Source: Actinoplanes cyaneus (GTDB taxonomy: Bacteria > Actinomycetota > Actinomycetes > Mycobacteriales > Micromonosporaceae). From it: a DNA stretch of 64,000 nt. The notes under the pieces were generated by a model that did no database searches, was not told the origin of the DNA, and worked only from the letters and a program-made list of their open reading frames with translations. The stretch spans positions 1 to 64,000 of the forward strand of contig NZ_BOMH01000010.1 of the NCBI RefSeq assembly GCF_016862095.1, given 5' to 3'. Shown piece after piece: positions 39,912 through 48,063 of the stretch (the stretch's first letter is position 1; every line of letters begins with the position of its first letter). A program made the position numbers and the translations under genes.

Positions 39912-40184
39912 TCAGTGGGCGCGGCTGACGATTTCCTCGGCCACGTGGCGGAGCTGTTCGTGGTCGGGGTTGAAGCCGGCGGCGATGTCCGGGTGCAGAC
40001 CGGCCCGGGCCTGCTCCAGGAGCATGCTGGTGACCTGGTCGACGCTCTCCCCGGCATAGTGCTGCTGGATCTTGGCGGTCGCGGCCTGCAGGGCCGAACT
40101 GAGCTGATCCTCCAGGGGACCCTGCAGTTTCTGCTCCACCGGGTTGAGCGACTGCGTATCGAGAGTGACGTGCGGTTCGGACAA
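39912..40184 (-). CDS. Small conserved helical protein (90 aa)
   Basis: A 90-aa acidic, mostly helical protein. LQGPLEDQLSSALQAATAKI and SVDQVTSMLLEQARAGLHPD look like amphipathic helices. No membrane segment, signal peptide or cysteine. No family is recognised. It is convergent with the GH63-like gene and carries its own terminator, which supports it as a real expressed gene. Confidence 0.65.
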   Translation of the reverse strand: MSEPHVTLDTQSLNPVEQKLQGPLEDQLSSALQAATAKIQQHYAGESVDQVTSMLLEQARAGLHPDIAAGFNPDHEQLRHVAEEIVSRAH

Positions 40185-40254
40185 GGTTTCCTCCGAAGGT
40201 CAGCGACGCCGTGCGGATACCCGGCTGTCGGCGCTCAGTAAACAATTCAACGAG

Positions 40255-40896
40255 TCAGGTGGCCCGGGGGAGATCCCAATCGTCGTCGAGGACCGTGTCC
40301 TCGATCAGCTCGCGCCGGGTCAGCCGGGGCAGGCGGGCCAGCACCGGCCGGATCTGGGCCGAGCTCACCAGCTGCTGGTGCTGGACGGCGCCGAGCACGA
40401 TCATCGCCTCCAGCCCGTCCGCCGCCCACTCCACGGCATCGATCAGGGCGCGGGCCGCCGTGGTGCACGGTGGCGCCGCCGTCGGGCAGACGTCGGCACT
40501 GCCCAGCCGCCGCGTGCGGTGCACCACGACGTCCGGTGGCGTGTGGCGGGCCGGCCGGCTCGCGGGCACCAGCACGTGGACCGGGAGGTCACCGGCCACC
40601 GGCCCGGTGTCCAGGCCCAGGAGCCGCAGCGCGGTCACGCCGGCGAGCGGCGCGGGCCGCCCGTGGCCGGCGGTGAGGCTGGCGATCCACAGGCGCTGCC
40701 GATCGTCCGCGTCGTCGGCACGGGTCAGGTAGAGCCCGTGGTGCACGCGTCTCCACCGCCCGGACCGGAGTCGATGGCGGACGGCCTTGTCGCTGAGCTG
40801 CTGCCGGGCCTGCTGCCAGGTGATCAGGCCGTCCTGCCGGTGCAGGAGCGCGTGGAGCGCCGGGGCGTTGCGCGGGGTGGAGTCGCAAGTCGTCAT
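40255..40896 (-). CDS. AbiEi-like N-terminal domain protein, no partner toxin
   Basis: A 213-aa protein whose N-terminus (ALLHRQDGLITWQQARQQLS, then VHHGLYLT) is the winged-helix opening of AbiEi-family antitoxin-like proteins, followed by the connecting domain (GVTALRLLGLDTG, VVVHRTRRLG). Many actinobacterial relatives continue into a DUF559/Vsr-like nuclease; here the protein stops after TRRELIEDTVLDDDWDL, so that part is absent. No AbiEii-like nucleotidyltransferase gene is adjacent. It may be a degenerate or free-standing regulator. ATG 40896 fits the family start. Confidence 0.7.
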   Translation of the reverse strand: MTTCDSTPRNAPALHALLHRQDGLITWQQARQQLSDKAVRHRLRSGRWRRVHHGLYLTRADDADDRQRLWIASLTAGHGRPAPLAGVTALRLLGLDTGPVAGDLPVHVLVPASRPARHTPPDVVVHRTRRLGSADVCPTAAPPCTTAARALIDAVEWAADGLEAMIVLGAVQHQQLVSSAQIRPVLARLPRLTRRELIEDTVLDDDWDLPRAT

Positions 40897-41015
40897 GCGC
40901 CCAGCATTCGCGCTCCGAGCCGCGGTTTCCAGCCCCTGTGGACAGCGCCGGGCGGGGCCGTGACGCTCACCGGCGCGGACCCTCGGGTGAGGGGCGTCAG
41001 CGGTACACGACAAGG

Positions 41016-41060
41016 GTCGGTGGTCCAAGGTGAGGCTCTCGATCACCTTGGACCACCGAC
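41016..41060 (-). terminator. Strong terminator hairpin after the anthranilate synthase gene
   Basis: A perfect 18-bp stem (41016-41033 with 41043-41060) and a 9-nt loop, 10 bp beyond the stop codon on the minus strand. No long T run follows. Confidence 0.8.
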
Positions 41061-41070
41061 ATCCTCTTCG

Positions 41071-42900
41071 CTACCCGTTCGCGAGCGGGCTAACCACTTC
41101 GGCCAGCAACGGCGGAAGAAGTTCACGAAGAACGTCGATCCCGTCGCGGCTGAGCACCGACTCCGGGTGGAACTGCACCCCGGCGAACCGCGGCCCGCGC
41201 AACGCGTGCACCGCCCCGTCGGCCGGGTCCCGGGCGATCTCCACCGGGCCGTACGGCGAGGGCATCGAGGACACCGCACAGGACGCCGCGAAGCTGGAGT
41301 AGAAGCCGACCCGCCGGACGCTGCCGAACAGGTCCACGTCCCGCGCCAGCCCCTGATAGGTCTGCTCCCGCCGGAACAGCGGCAACCCCAGGTGCAACGC
41401 CAGCAACTCCTGACCCAGGCAGACCGCGAACAGTGGCCGCCCCGCGGCGAGCCGGGCCGCCACGATCCCGCGCAGCGCCGTCATCTTGGCGTCCTCCGGC
41501 GACGACGGGTCCCCGGGGCCGGGCCCGGCCACGAGCAGGTCGGCGTCGGGCACGGGCGCGGACCACGGCACCACGGTGACGGCCAGCCCGAGCGCTTTGA
41601 GCTGGTGCGCGAGCATCCCGGTGAACGTGTCCTCCCCGTCCACGATCACCGCCGAGCGCCCGGCCAGCGACGGCACGGCCAGTGCGCCCTCCGCGCGCGA
41701 GTCGAGCCAGAACCGGGCGAGGTCCACGTTGCGGGCGGCCAGCGTGCGCTGCTCCTCCTCGCCGGCCGCGGGCGGGGGCGACGTCCGTACGGGAATGGTG
41801 GCGGCCCCCAGCGCGGACAGCACGCCCGCCGCCTTGGTGTGGGTCTCGGCCACCTCGCCCGCCGCGGTCGAGTGCCTGACCAGCGTCGCGCCGACCGGGA
41901 CGCGCAGGGTGCCCCGGGGCGTGATCTCCGCGGTCCGGATCAGGATCGGCGCGTCCAGGGACTGCGTGCCGTCCTCGGCGACCTCCAGCAGCGCCAGCAC
42001 GCCCGCGTAGTAGCCCCGCCCGCGCCGCTCGTGCCGCGCGATCACCCGGCACGCGTTCTCGATCGGGCTGCCGGTCACGGTCGGCGCGAACATGGTCTCC
42101 CGCAGCACCTCCCGGACGTCCAGCGAGCCGCGCCCGGCCAGCAGATACTCGGTGTGCGTGAGATGCGACATCTGCTTGAGGTACGGCCCGGCGACCTGCC
42201 CGCCGTGCTCGGCCACGGTCGCCATCATCTTCAGCTCCTCGTCGAGCACCATGTACAGCTCCTCGACCTCCTTCGGGTCCCGCAGGAAGTCGATCAGCTC
42301 GCCGGAGCCGTGCCGGAACGTGCCGCTGATCGGGTTCATCATCACGATGCCGTCGGTGACGCTGACGTGCCGTTCCGGGGTCGCCCCGACCAGGGTCCGC
42401 GTGCCGGTGTGCACCAGGAACGTCCAGTACGTGCCCTGCTCGCCCTGCAGCAGCCGGCCGAACGCGGCCCGCGCCGCCTCCACCGGGTCGCCGTCCACTG
42501 TCGCCTCGAAGACGCGGTGGATCACGAAGTTCGCGCCCTCGCCGTGCCCGATCTCGTCGCGCAGCACGTCCTCGACGATCGCCCCGTACTCGTCGTCCCC
42601 CAGATCGAACCGTCCCCCGGAGACCCGCAGCTCACCGGCGGGGAAGTCGCTCAGCGGCCGGGTCTCGCGGGTGGTGACGAGCAGGCATTCCAGCGGCGCG
42701 CCGTCGTCCACGCAGTCGAAGCCGCGCTCGGCGATCTGCCGGTACGGCACCACGGCGAGCACGGGCCGCCCCGGTTCGAGCGGAATGCCGGCGAGCGTCT
42801 CCACGGTGATCACCTCGCCGGTGAGCACCTCGACGTGATCGGCGCCGTCACGGTGCAGAAGGGCGAACGGCCGCTGCGGCAGTGCTGAGGATGTGGGCAT
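41071..42900 (-). CDS. trpEG: Fused anthranilate synthase (TrpE-TrpG)
   Basis: A 609-aa fusion of a chorismate-binding TrpE domain (residues 1 to about 400; GTYWTFLVHTGTRTLVGATP, FMMNPISGT-like MMNPISGTFRHG, ETMFAPTVTGSPIENACRVI) and a class I glutamine amidotransferase (about 425-600). The amidotransferase has the nucleophile in FAVCLGQELLALHLG and the His/Glu of VQFHPESVL. It makes anthranilate from chorismate and glutamine. PhzE-like 2-amino-2-desoxyisochorismate synthases share this layout, but the Trp-codon attenuator upstream favours the tryptophan pathway. Start ATG 42900. Confidence 0.88.
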   Translation of the reverse strand: MPTSSALPQRPFALLHRDGADHVEVLTGEVITVETLAGIPLEPGRPVLAVVPYRQIAERGFDCVDDGAPLECLLVTTRETRPLSDFPAGELRVSGGRFDLGDDEYGAIVEDVLRDEIGHGEGANFVIHRVFEATVDGDPVEAARAAFGRLLQGEQGTYWTFLVHTGTRTLVGATPERHVSVTDGIVMMNPISGTFRHGSGELIDFLRDPKEVEELYMVLDEELKMMATVAEHGGQVAGPYLKQMSHLTHTEYLLAGRGSLDVREVLRETMFAPTVTGSPIENACRVIARHERRGRGYYAGVLALLEVAEDGTQSLDAPILIRTAEITPRGTLRVPVGATLVRHSTAAGEVAETHTKAAGVLSALGAATIPVRTSPPPAAGEEEQRTLAARNVDLARFWLDSRAEGALAVPSLAGRSAVIVDGEDTFTGMLAHQLKALGLAVTVVPWSAPVPDADLLVAGPGPGDPSSPEDAKMTALRGIVAARLAAGRPLFAVCLGQELLALHLGLPLFRREQTYQGLARDVDLFGSVRRVGFYSSFAASCAVSSMPSPYGPVEIARDPADGAVHALRGPRFAGVQFHPESVLSRDGIDVLRELLPPLLAEVVSPLANG

Positions 42901-42945
42901 GGTCCCTCGTTCCGGGCAGGGGCCGCGTGCCGAGTCCAGCCATGC

Positions 42946-42972
42946 AAAACGGCCGCCTCGACGAGGCGGCCG
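42946..42972 (-). terminator. Attenuator terminator of the trp leader
   Basis: On the minus strand CGGCCGCCTCG (42972-42962) pairs with CGAGGCGGCCG (42960-42950) and is followed by TTTTGC. It ends 46 bp upstream of the trpEG start codon. These are leader segments 3 and 4. Confidence 0.85.
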
Positions 42973-42989
42973 CGGTTGGTTACGCGCGA

Positions 42990-43018
42990 GTGGTGGCCGC
43001 CGTCAGGCGGGCCACCAC
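42990..43018 (-). promoter_or_regulatory. trp leader 1:2 hairpin
   Basis: GTGGTGGCCCGCC (43018-43006, containing the two Trp codons) pairs with GGCGGCCACCAC (43001-42990), with the leader stop codon in the loop. GGCGGCC of segment 2 can instead pair with GGCCGCC of the terminator 5' arm, forming the antiterminator. Confidence 0.8.
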
Positions 43019-43038
43019 ATGCTCAAGCGCGCGTTCAT
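43003..43038 (-). CDS. trpL: trp operon leader peptide
   Basis: An 11-codon ORF, MNARLSMWWPA, with two adjacent Trp codons, 102 bp upstream of the anthranilate synthase start. Its Trp codons lie in segment 1 of a classic attenuator. When charged tRNA-Trp is scarce, a ribosome stalled here should let segments 2 and 3 pair and prevent termination. Confidence 0.85.
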   Translation of the reverse strand: MNARLSMWWPA

Positions 43039-43237
43039 GACCGGCAGCCTAGCCGCGCCCGTGCGCCCGCCGCCATCCCGCCGCCCGCATTTCCCGCGAT
43101 GAGGGACCGGATCAACCCCTCCTCCCGCGTACGCCGTGAGCACCAGGCCGGCCTGGCGGGCGTCGCGGTCGGGAGCCGGCGCCGGGATCACCTCGCGGGT
43201 GAGTGCCACGGGCGCCGGCTCACGCCGTACGCGCGAA

Positions 43238-43471
43238 TCAGGCGGCGAAGGCGAGCCGGACGGCGGACCGTGCCCACCGCATGCGGCCGATCGCACAGTC
43301 CGGATGCTCGCCGAACTCCTGGGCGACCAGCGCGGCGCAGCCGTTCTCCCCGAGCCGGCTCACCGTCGTGGTGACCGCCTCGCGGATCACCTCCAGGGTT
43401 GGCGCCTGAGAACGCTGCAGGTCGGAGACGAAGAGCGCTTCGGTGCGGACGTCGTCGATCATCGCGGTCAT
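43238..43471 (-). CDS. Small conserved actinobacterial protein (77 aa)
   Basis: A 77-aa protein, MTAMIDDVRTEALFVSDLQR at the start and EFGEHPDCAIGRMRWAR near the C-terminus. It matches a type of small cytosolic protein common in actinomycetes, of unknown function, with ALF-S-LQ-S and GC-A-VAQEFG-HP as recurring elements. The start ATG 43471 follows GGGAGGGACCG; longer readings have no ribosome site. It lies upstream of the trp leader on the same strand. Confidence 0.7.
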   Translation of the reverse strand: MTAMIDDVRTEALFVSDLQRSQAPTLEVIREAVTTTVSRLGENGCAALVAQEFGEHPDCAIGRMRWARSAVRLAFAA

Positions 43472-43656
43472 CGGTCCCTCCCGGTTCGATGCTTTGCCGA
43501 TGGTGGCACGCGGACCAGCACACTCCCGCCGGGTGGCAGGCCGGGCGCACCCCGGGTGCAGACGGGTTGCACGGCGCAATCCCGCCATCTCGCCTCCATA
43601 GCCGCATATCACCGGATACGGTGTTACGAGCGTGATGCCGATCGAGGGGAGCTGCC

Positions 43657-44055
43657 GTGACCACGGTCCTGGTGGCCGACGACGACGCCGACATCCGGGA
43701 TCTGGTGGCGTTCAAGCTGGAGCAGGCCGGTCTCGAGGTGATCACGGTCGGGGACGGTCAGGCCGCCGTGGAGCAGGCCCGCACGCGCCGCCCGACGCTC
43801 GCCGTGCTGGACGTCTCGATGCCGCTGCTCTCCGGGATCGACGTGTGCCGCATGCTGCGCGCCGACCCGGCCACCGCCGGCATGCTGATCATCATGCTCA
43901 CCGCCCGGGTCCAGGAGCAGGACGTCGAGGGCGGGTTCAGCGCGGGCGCCGACGACTACGTGACCAAGCCGTTCAGCCCGCGTGAGCTGGTGTCCCGGAT
44001 TCAGGCACTGCTCACACGGGCTCGAACACAGGACGCGACCCCCGGGCTCAGCTGA
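43657..44055 (+). CDS. Stand-alone response-regulator receiver protein
   Basis: A 132-aa CheY-like receiver with no output domain. Acidic pocket DDD in VADDDADIRDLV, phosphoacceptor Asp in AVLDVSMPLLSG, Thr in IIMLTARV and Lys in YVTKPFSPRELVSRI. No kinase gene is adjacent, so it is an orphan that probably acts by protein interaction. GTG 43657 is the start. Its 3' end overlaps the convergent HAAS-domain gene by 8 bp. Confidence 0.92.
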   Translation: MTTVLVADDDADIRDLVAFKLEQAGLEVITVGDGQAAVEQARTRRPTLAVLDVSMPLLSGIDVCRMLRADPATAGMLIIMLTARVQEQDVEGGFSAGADDYVTKPFSPRELVSRIQALLTRARTQDATPGLS

Positions 44056-45016
44056 AGTCGTAGCTCCCGCCGGTGCCCGGGACCTTGCCCGGCAGCCCGC
44101 GCCGCGTCCGCTCGGCCCGCAGCGCCGTGTCGATGATGTCCCACGCCGCGCCGACCACCACCAGGGCGATGAGCCCGGTGTTCATCCAGCCCCGGGCGTT
44201 GCCGCCGTCGAGGTCGAGGAAGCCCTGGAAGGCGGGGTTGAAGAACCGGTCGGAGGCAAGCAGCCAGACCAGCGGCGCCGCCCATGCCACGGTGAGCACC
44301 GCGTTCACGACCGCGACCGTCCGGGTCGTCGCGCCGAGCCGGTACACCCAGACGTAGTAGAAGGCGCGCAGGACGAACAGCGCGATCATCACGGGCCACC
44401 AGAAGGACCAGTTCGCCGGGTCGAGCAGCGGCACGTCGGTGAACGTGAACTGCTGGAGCACCAGCGCCGCGATCAGCAGCACCACCCACACGACCCCGGT
44501 GAGCATCTGACCGAGGCCGGCGCGCTGGGCCTCGTACCGCGGAAGGTCCTTGAGCGACCAGTTGACCTTGACCGGCGTGTTCGTCCGCTCGGCGATCGCG
44601 AAGACCAGCGTGACCCAGAAGCAGAGGTGCGCACCGACAGTGATCAGCCCGGACACCGCCCCGCCGATGATCTTGCCGATGTTCGGGTCCTCGAAGATCT
44701 GGACCACGACCCCGACCGTCACGACGATCGGCAGCACCGTCCAGAGCAGGATCTTCAGCAGCCGCCGCCAGACCGGGAACAGCTCCGGCCCGATCAGGTA
44801 GGCCGGGCGCCCCGCATACCGATCCGCCAGCCGCTCCGGATCGCCCAGCTCGGTGAGGGTGGTCTCGACGGCCGCCTCGCGGGACTCCCCGGCCTCGACC
44901 CGGGCGTCGACCGCGTCCTCGATGGAGGCGCGCAGCTCACGGTCGATGTCGGCGCGCTGCTGCTCCGGGATCCGCCGCAGCGCGGTGAAGACGTAACGAT
45001 CGACGAGGTTGGTCAT
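44048..45016 (-). CDS. HAAS/permease-prefix domain membrane protein
   Basis: A 322-aa membrane protein. The N-terminal HAAS-like domain (residues about 1-75) has DRYVFTALRRIPEQQRADID and LTELGDPERLADRYAGRP. About seven membrane helices follow. Such proteins are nearly always encoded next to a PadR repressor, as here: its ATG overlaps the padR stop in ATGA. PadR/HAAS pairs are thought to sense envelope stress and control transporter genes; the exact role is unknown. Confidence 0.87.
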   Translation of the reverse strand: MTNLVDRYVFTALRRIPEQQRADIDRELRASIEDAVDARVEAGESREAAVETTLTELGDPERLADRYAGRPAYLIGPELFPVWRRLLKILLWTVLPIVVTVGVVVQIFEDPNIGKIIGGAVSGLITVGAHLCFWVTLVFAIAERTNTPVKVNWSLKDLPRYEAQRAGLGQMLTGVVWVVLLIAALVLQQFTFTDVPLLDPANWSFWWPVMIALFVLRAFYYVWVYRLGATTRTVAVVNAVLTVAWAAPLVWLLASDRFFNPAFQGFLDLDGGNARGWMNTGLIALVVVGAAWDIIDTALRAERTRRGLPGKVPGTGGSYDFS

Positions 45017-45402
45017 TTCTCGCTCCCCAGAGTCGTGCCGGTGGAAAGGTCGCCGATCGCGGCGTCGAGCCGTTCGTCGGAGAGGTCGCCGATCGCCGTG
45101 TTGAGCCGTGCCCACTCGCCGCGCAGGGTCTCGGCGAGAGCCTCGCCCTGCTCGGTGGTCCGGTAGAACTTCCGCGGGCGGGTCTCGTCGGTGTTCCATT
45201 CGCTGGTCAGCAGCCCCTGCGCCTCCAGGCGGCGCAGCAGCGGATAGAGCGTGTTCGCCTCGACCTCGAAGCCGGCGCGGCTCAAGGTCTCCAGCAGTGA
45301 GTAGCCATAGCCGGGCGTGCGCAGGACGGTGAGGCTCGCGACGACCACGGTGCCGCGCCGCAGTTCCTGCAGATGCCCCGCTAGCGTCGCATCCATTGTC
45401 AT
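45013..45402 (-). CDS. PadR-family transcriptional repressor
   Basis: A 129-aa PadR regulator with the family winged helix (LRRGTVVVASLTVLRTPGYG, GFEVEANTLYPLLRRLEAQG, TRPRKFYRTTEQGE). ATG 45402 lies directly after a -10 element, so the mRNA is probably leaderless. A palindrome overlapping the promoter suggests autoregulation. It is translationally coupled to the HAAS-domain gene. Confidence 0.92.
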   Translation of the reverse strand: MTMDATLAGHLQELRRGTVVVASLTVLRTPGYGYSLLETLSRAGFEVEANTLYPLLRRLEAQGLLTSEWNTDETRPRKFYRTTEQGEALAETLRGEWARLNTAIGDLSDERLDAAIGDLSTGTTLGSEK

Positions 45403-45409
45403 GCCAGCA

Positions 45410-45438
45410 ACGATAGTGTGTGTCGCACACTATGGCAA
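45410..45438 (-). promoter_or_regulatory. padR promoter with overlapping operator palindrome
   Basis: On the minus strand TTGCCA (45438-45433), a 17-bp spacer and TATCGT (45415-45410), ending seven bases before ATG 45402. ATAGTGTG (45413-45420) and CACACTAT (45426-45433) form a perfect 8-bp inverted repeat across the spacer and -10, as expected of a repressor site. Confidence 0.7.
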
Positions 45439-45449
45439 CCCGTTACAGC

Positions 45450-45485
45450 AAAGTGGCTCGCCACCATGTAGTTGCGAGCCACTTC
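45450..45485. other. Perfect 11-bp inverted repeat
   Basis: AAGTGGCTCGC and GCGAGCCACTT flank a 12-base spacer in the padR upstream region, just left of the structured element copy 2. It could be a terminator-like hairpin or a regulator site. Confidence 0.5.
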
Positions 45486-45494
45486 CAAGATCAA

Positions 45495-45624
45495 CTTCAA
45501 GATCTTCATTGCCCCTCTCCGCCGGGGTACGGACCGTCGCTCCCGCGGGGACCCTCCCGGGCTTCGCAGGCCGCTGGGGCGGCCAGAACGCGAAGCCCGC
45601 GAGGGCGACGTCCGTGGGTGGTCC
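45495..45624 (+). repeat. Structured intergenic element, copy 2
   Basis: A 130-bp relative of 16756-16884. CGGGCTTCGC (45558-45567) pairs with GCGAAGCCCG (45590-45599), and the inner GGCCGC (45569-45574) pairs with GCGGCC (45579-45584). Against copy 1, three stem pairs change on both sides. It lies between the bglX 3' end and padR. Confidence 0.75.
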
Positions 45625-45756
45625 CGGTCCGGCTCCAACCCCGCCCGGCCTCAACCCGGCCCGGCCGGGCTCGGCTCGGCTTCGGCTCACGGGCAGTGGG
45701 AAGTGCGGGCCCTGCCTCGACTGAGGGGCGGCGGAAGCGCCGGCTGCGGGACAGCG

Positions 45757-45789
45757 CGAAGCCCCGGCCCGCATCGGGCCGGGGCTTCG
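45757..45789 (-). terminator. Terminator after bglX
   Basis: A 14-bp perfect stem (45757-45770 with 45776-45789) and a 5-nt loop, 11 bp beyond the bglX stop codon. Confidence 0.85.
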
Positions 45790-45800
45790 GGACGGATCGG

Positions 45801-47975
45801 CTAGTCGTTGGCGGCTTTGACCAGGCCGGCGAGCGCGTCCCCGGTGAACGGACTGCCCGGAAACATCGCCATCCGGCTCAGCGGCAGGCTGTTCAGCATC
45901 ATCAGCATCCCCGGGTCGGAGGCCATCGCGGCCATCGTCGAGTCGCCGGCCCCGGCCGCCGCCGCGGCGAACAGCTCACCCAGCAGCGCGGCGCCGCGCG
46001 GGTCGGCGAACCACTCGCCGACGCTGGAATCCGCGGTCAGGGGCACCCGCACCTCGTCGCCGTCGACGTGCCGGGTCACTGTCGCCCGGATGTCGCGGGA
46101 CGAGGCGCCGACCTCGAAGACGTAGTCCCCGTCCTCGACGACCCACCGCCCGAGCCGGGTGTCCCAGTACGCCAGGTCGTCACGGTCGACGTGCAGCACG
46201 ACCTCGACGGTCTCGCCGGCCGCGATCGCCACGTTCGCGAACGCCTTCAGCTCGCGCGGGGCGCGCCGCACCTTCGAGCCCGGCAGCGAGGCGTAGACCT
46301 GGACGACCTCGCGCCCGTCGGCCGAGCCGGTGTTGGTCACCGGAACCCGGACCTCCAGCCCGTCCCCGGCCACGGATCCGTAGGAGAACGTCGTGTAGGA
46401 GAGCCCGAACCCGAACGGGTACGCCACCGGGGTCTCCCGCGCGTCGAACCCGCGGTAACCCACGTGCAACCCCTCGCCGTACCGGACGTGCCCGTGCTCC
46501 CCGGGAAAGTCCAGGTAGGACGGGTGGTCGGCGAGCTTGACCGGGATCGTCTCGGTGAGCCGCCCGGACGGGTTGACCCGCCCGAAGAGCACGTCGGCGA
46601 TCGCGCTGCCACCGGCCTGCCCGAGCAGCCAGCCCTCCACGATCGCCGGGACCTGTGACTCCCAGCCGCTGGTGAGCAGCACCGCGCCGTTGGAGAGCAC
46701 CACGACGGTGTTCGGGTTGACCGCGGCGACCTGCTCGATCAGCGCGAGGTGCTCGGCGGGGAGGTCGAGCGAGTCGCGGTCGGCGCCCTCGGTCTCGTGC
46801 ACGCTGCCCACGAAGACCAGCGCCACGTCACTGGCCCGGGCGAGCTCGACGGCCTCGGCGGGATCGTCGTAGCCCGCCGCGAACGTCACGGCGGCGCTGG
46901 TCGAGGCCTGGATCTGGGTCAGCGCGTCGTCCAACCGGGTCGGCGTGATCTGCGAGCTGCCCCCGCCCTGGTAGCGCGGGGTCCGTGCGAACTCGCCGAG
47001 CACCGCGATCGTCTGCCCCTCGGCGCGCAGCGGGAGCAGACCGCCGTCGTTCTTCAGCAGCACGATCGCCCGTCCGGCGATCTCCCTGGCCAGGGCGTGG
47101 TGCGCGGCCGCGTCGTAGCTTCCGGTCTCGCGCTTCCCGGCCTTCACGATCAGGTCCCGTACGCGTTCTGCCGACGTCCGCAGAGCGGCGCCGTCGAGCG
47201 TTCCCGCCTCGACCGCCTCGACCAGCGCCCGGTCACCGGTGGCGTCCGGCCCGGGCATCGCCAGGTCCAGCCCCGCGCGGACCGCCGCCACCCGGTCGAC
47301 GACTGCGCCCCAATCGGAGACGACCAGGCCCTCGAAGCCCCACTCGCCGCGCAGCACGTCGGTGAGCAGCCAGCGATTCTGGCTCGCGTAGACCCCGTTG
47401 ATCCGGTTGTAGGCGCACATCACGGTCCACGGCTGCGCCTTCGTCACGACCCGGTGGAACGCCCGCAGATACATCTCCCGCAGCGTGCGCTCGTCGACGT
47501 CGGCGCTGATCCGCATCCGGTCGGTCTCCTGGTTGTTCACCGCGAAGTGCTTGAGCGACGCGCCGACCCCCTTGCTCTGCAGGCCGCGCACCCACTCGGT
47601 GGCGAGCGCGCCGGTCAGGATCGGGTCCTCGGAGAAGTACTCGAAGTTGCGGCCGCCGAGCGGGCTGCGCTTCAGGTTGACGCCCGGCCCGAGCAGCACG
47701 GCCACGTCCATGGCCCGGCACTCGTCGCCCAGCGCCTCACCCATCCGGCGCAGCAGCTCCGGATCCCAGGTGGAGGCGCTCGCCACGGCGGGCGGGAAGC
47801 AGGTGGCCGGGACGCCGGCCAGCAGGTCGCCCTCGGAGGCCTGCACCCGGACCCCGTGCGGACCGTCGGTCACCGTGATCACCGGAAGGCCCGCCGACTC
47901 GACACCGGTGGTGTGCCAGAAGTCGCTGCCGCTGGTGAGCGCCGCCTGGTCAGCGACGCTGAGCTCGGAAGTCAT
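45801..47975 (-). CDS. GH3 beta-glucosidase
   Basis: A 724-aa glycoside hydrolase family 3 enzyme. The N-terminal barrel contains LGPGVNLKRSPLGGRNFEYF near residue 98 and SLKHFAVNNQETDRM near residue 140; the catalytic nucleophile Asp is in VVSDWGAV near residue 219. The C-terminal domain has KNDGGLLPL and the fibronectin III-like part VPVTNTGSADGREVVQVY. There is no signal peptide, so it hydrolyses an imported beta-glucoside or related disaccharide. It is divergent from a TetR gene with a palindrome between them. Confidence 0.93.
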   Translation of the reverse strand: MTSELSVADQAALTSGSDFWHTTGVESAGLPVITVTDGPHGVRVQASEGDLLAGVPATCFPPAVASASTWDPELLRRMGEALGDECRAMDVAVLLGPGVNLKRSPLGGRNFEYFSEDPILTGALATEWVRGLQSKGVGASLKHFAVNNQETDRMRISADVDERTLREMYLRAFHRVVTKAQPWTVMCAYNRINGVYASQNRWLLTDVLRGEWGFEGLVVSDWGAVVDRVAAVRAGLDLAMPGPDATGDRALVEAVEAGTLDGAALRTSAERVRDLIVKAGKRETGSYDAAAHHALAREIAGRAIVLLKNDGGLLPLRAEGQTIAVLGEFARTPRYQGGGSSQITPTRLDDALTQIQASTSAAVTFAAGYDDPAEAVELARASDVALVFVGSVHETEGADRDSLDLPAEHLALIEQVAAVNPNTVVVLSNGAVLLTSGWESQVPAIVEGWLLGQAGGSAIADVLFGRVNPSGRLTETIPVKLADHPSYLDFPGEHGHVRYGEGLHVGYRGFDARETPVAYPFGFGLSYTTFSYGSVAGDGLEVRVPVTNTGSADGREVVQVYASLPGSKVRRAPRELKAFANVAIAAGETVEVVLHVDRDDLAYWDTRLGRWVVEDGDYVFEVGASSRDIRATVTRHVDGDEVRVPLTADSSVGEWFADPRGAALLGELFAAAAAGAGDSTMAAMASDPGMLMMLNSLPLSRMAMFPGSPFTGDALAGLVKAAND

Positions 47976-47997
47976 GGGATCGGCCGCCCTTACTGAG

Positions 47998-48010
47998 TAC
48001 CTAGTAGGTA
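47998..48010. promoter_or_regulatory. Candidate TetR operator between bglX and the tetR gene
   Basis: TACCTA, G, TAGGTA is a perfect 13-bp palindrome 23 bp upstream of bglX. A related sequence, TACTTGGTA, follows at 48016. The surrounding A/T-rich sequence probably holds both promoters. Confidence 0.55.
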
Positions 48011-48063
48011 TTAACTACTTGGTAACATAACCTCGGCCCGGGCCGCGGGCAAGAGGCTGCTGG

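Noticed and set aside
41071..42900. Phenazine cluster gene phzE
   Set aside because: No other phenazine genes are present, and a Trp-codon attenuator controls the gene.
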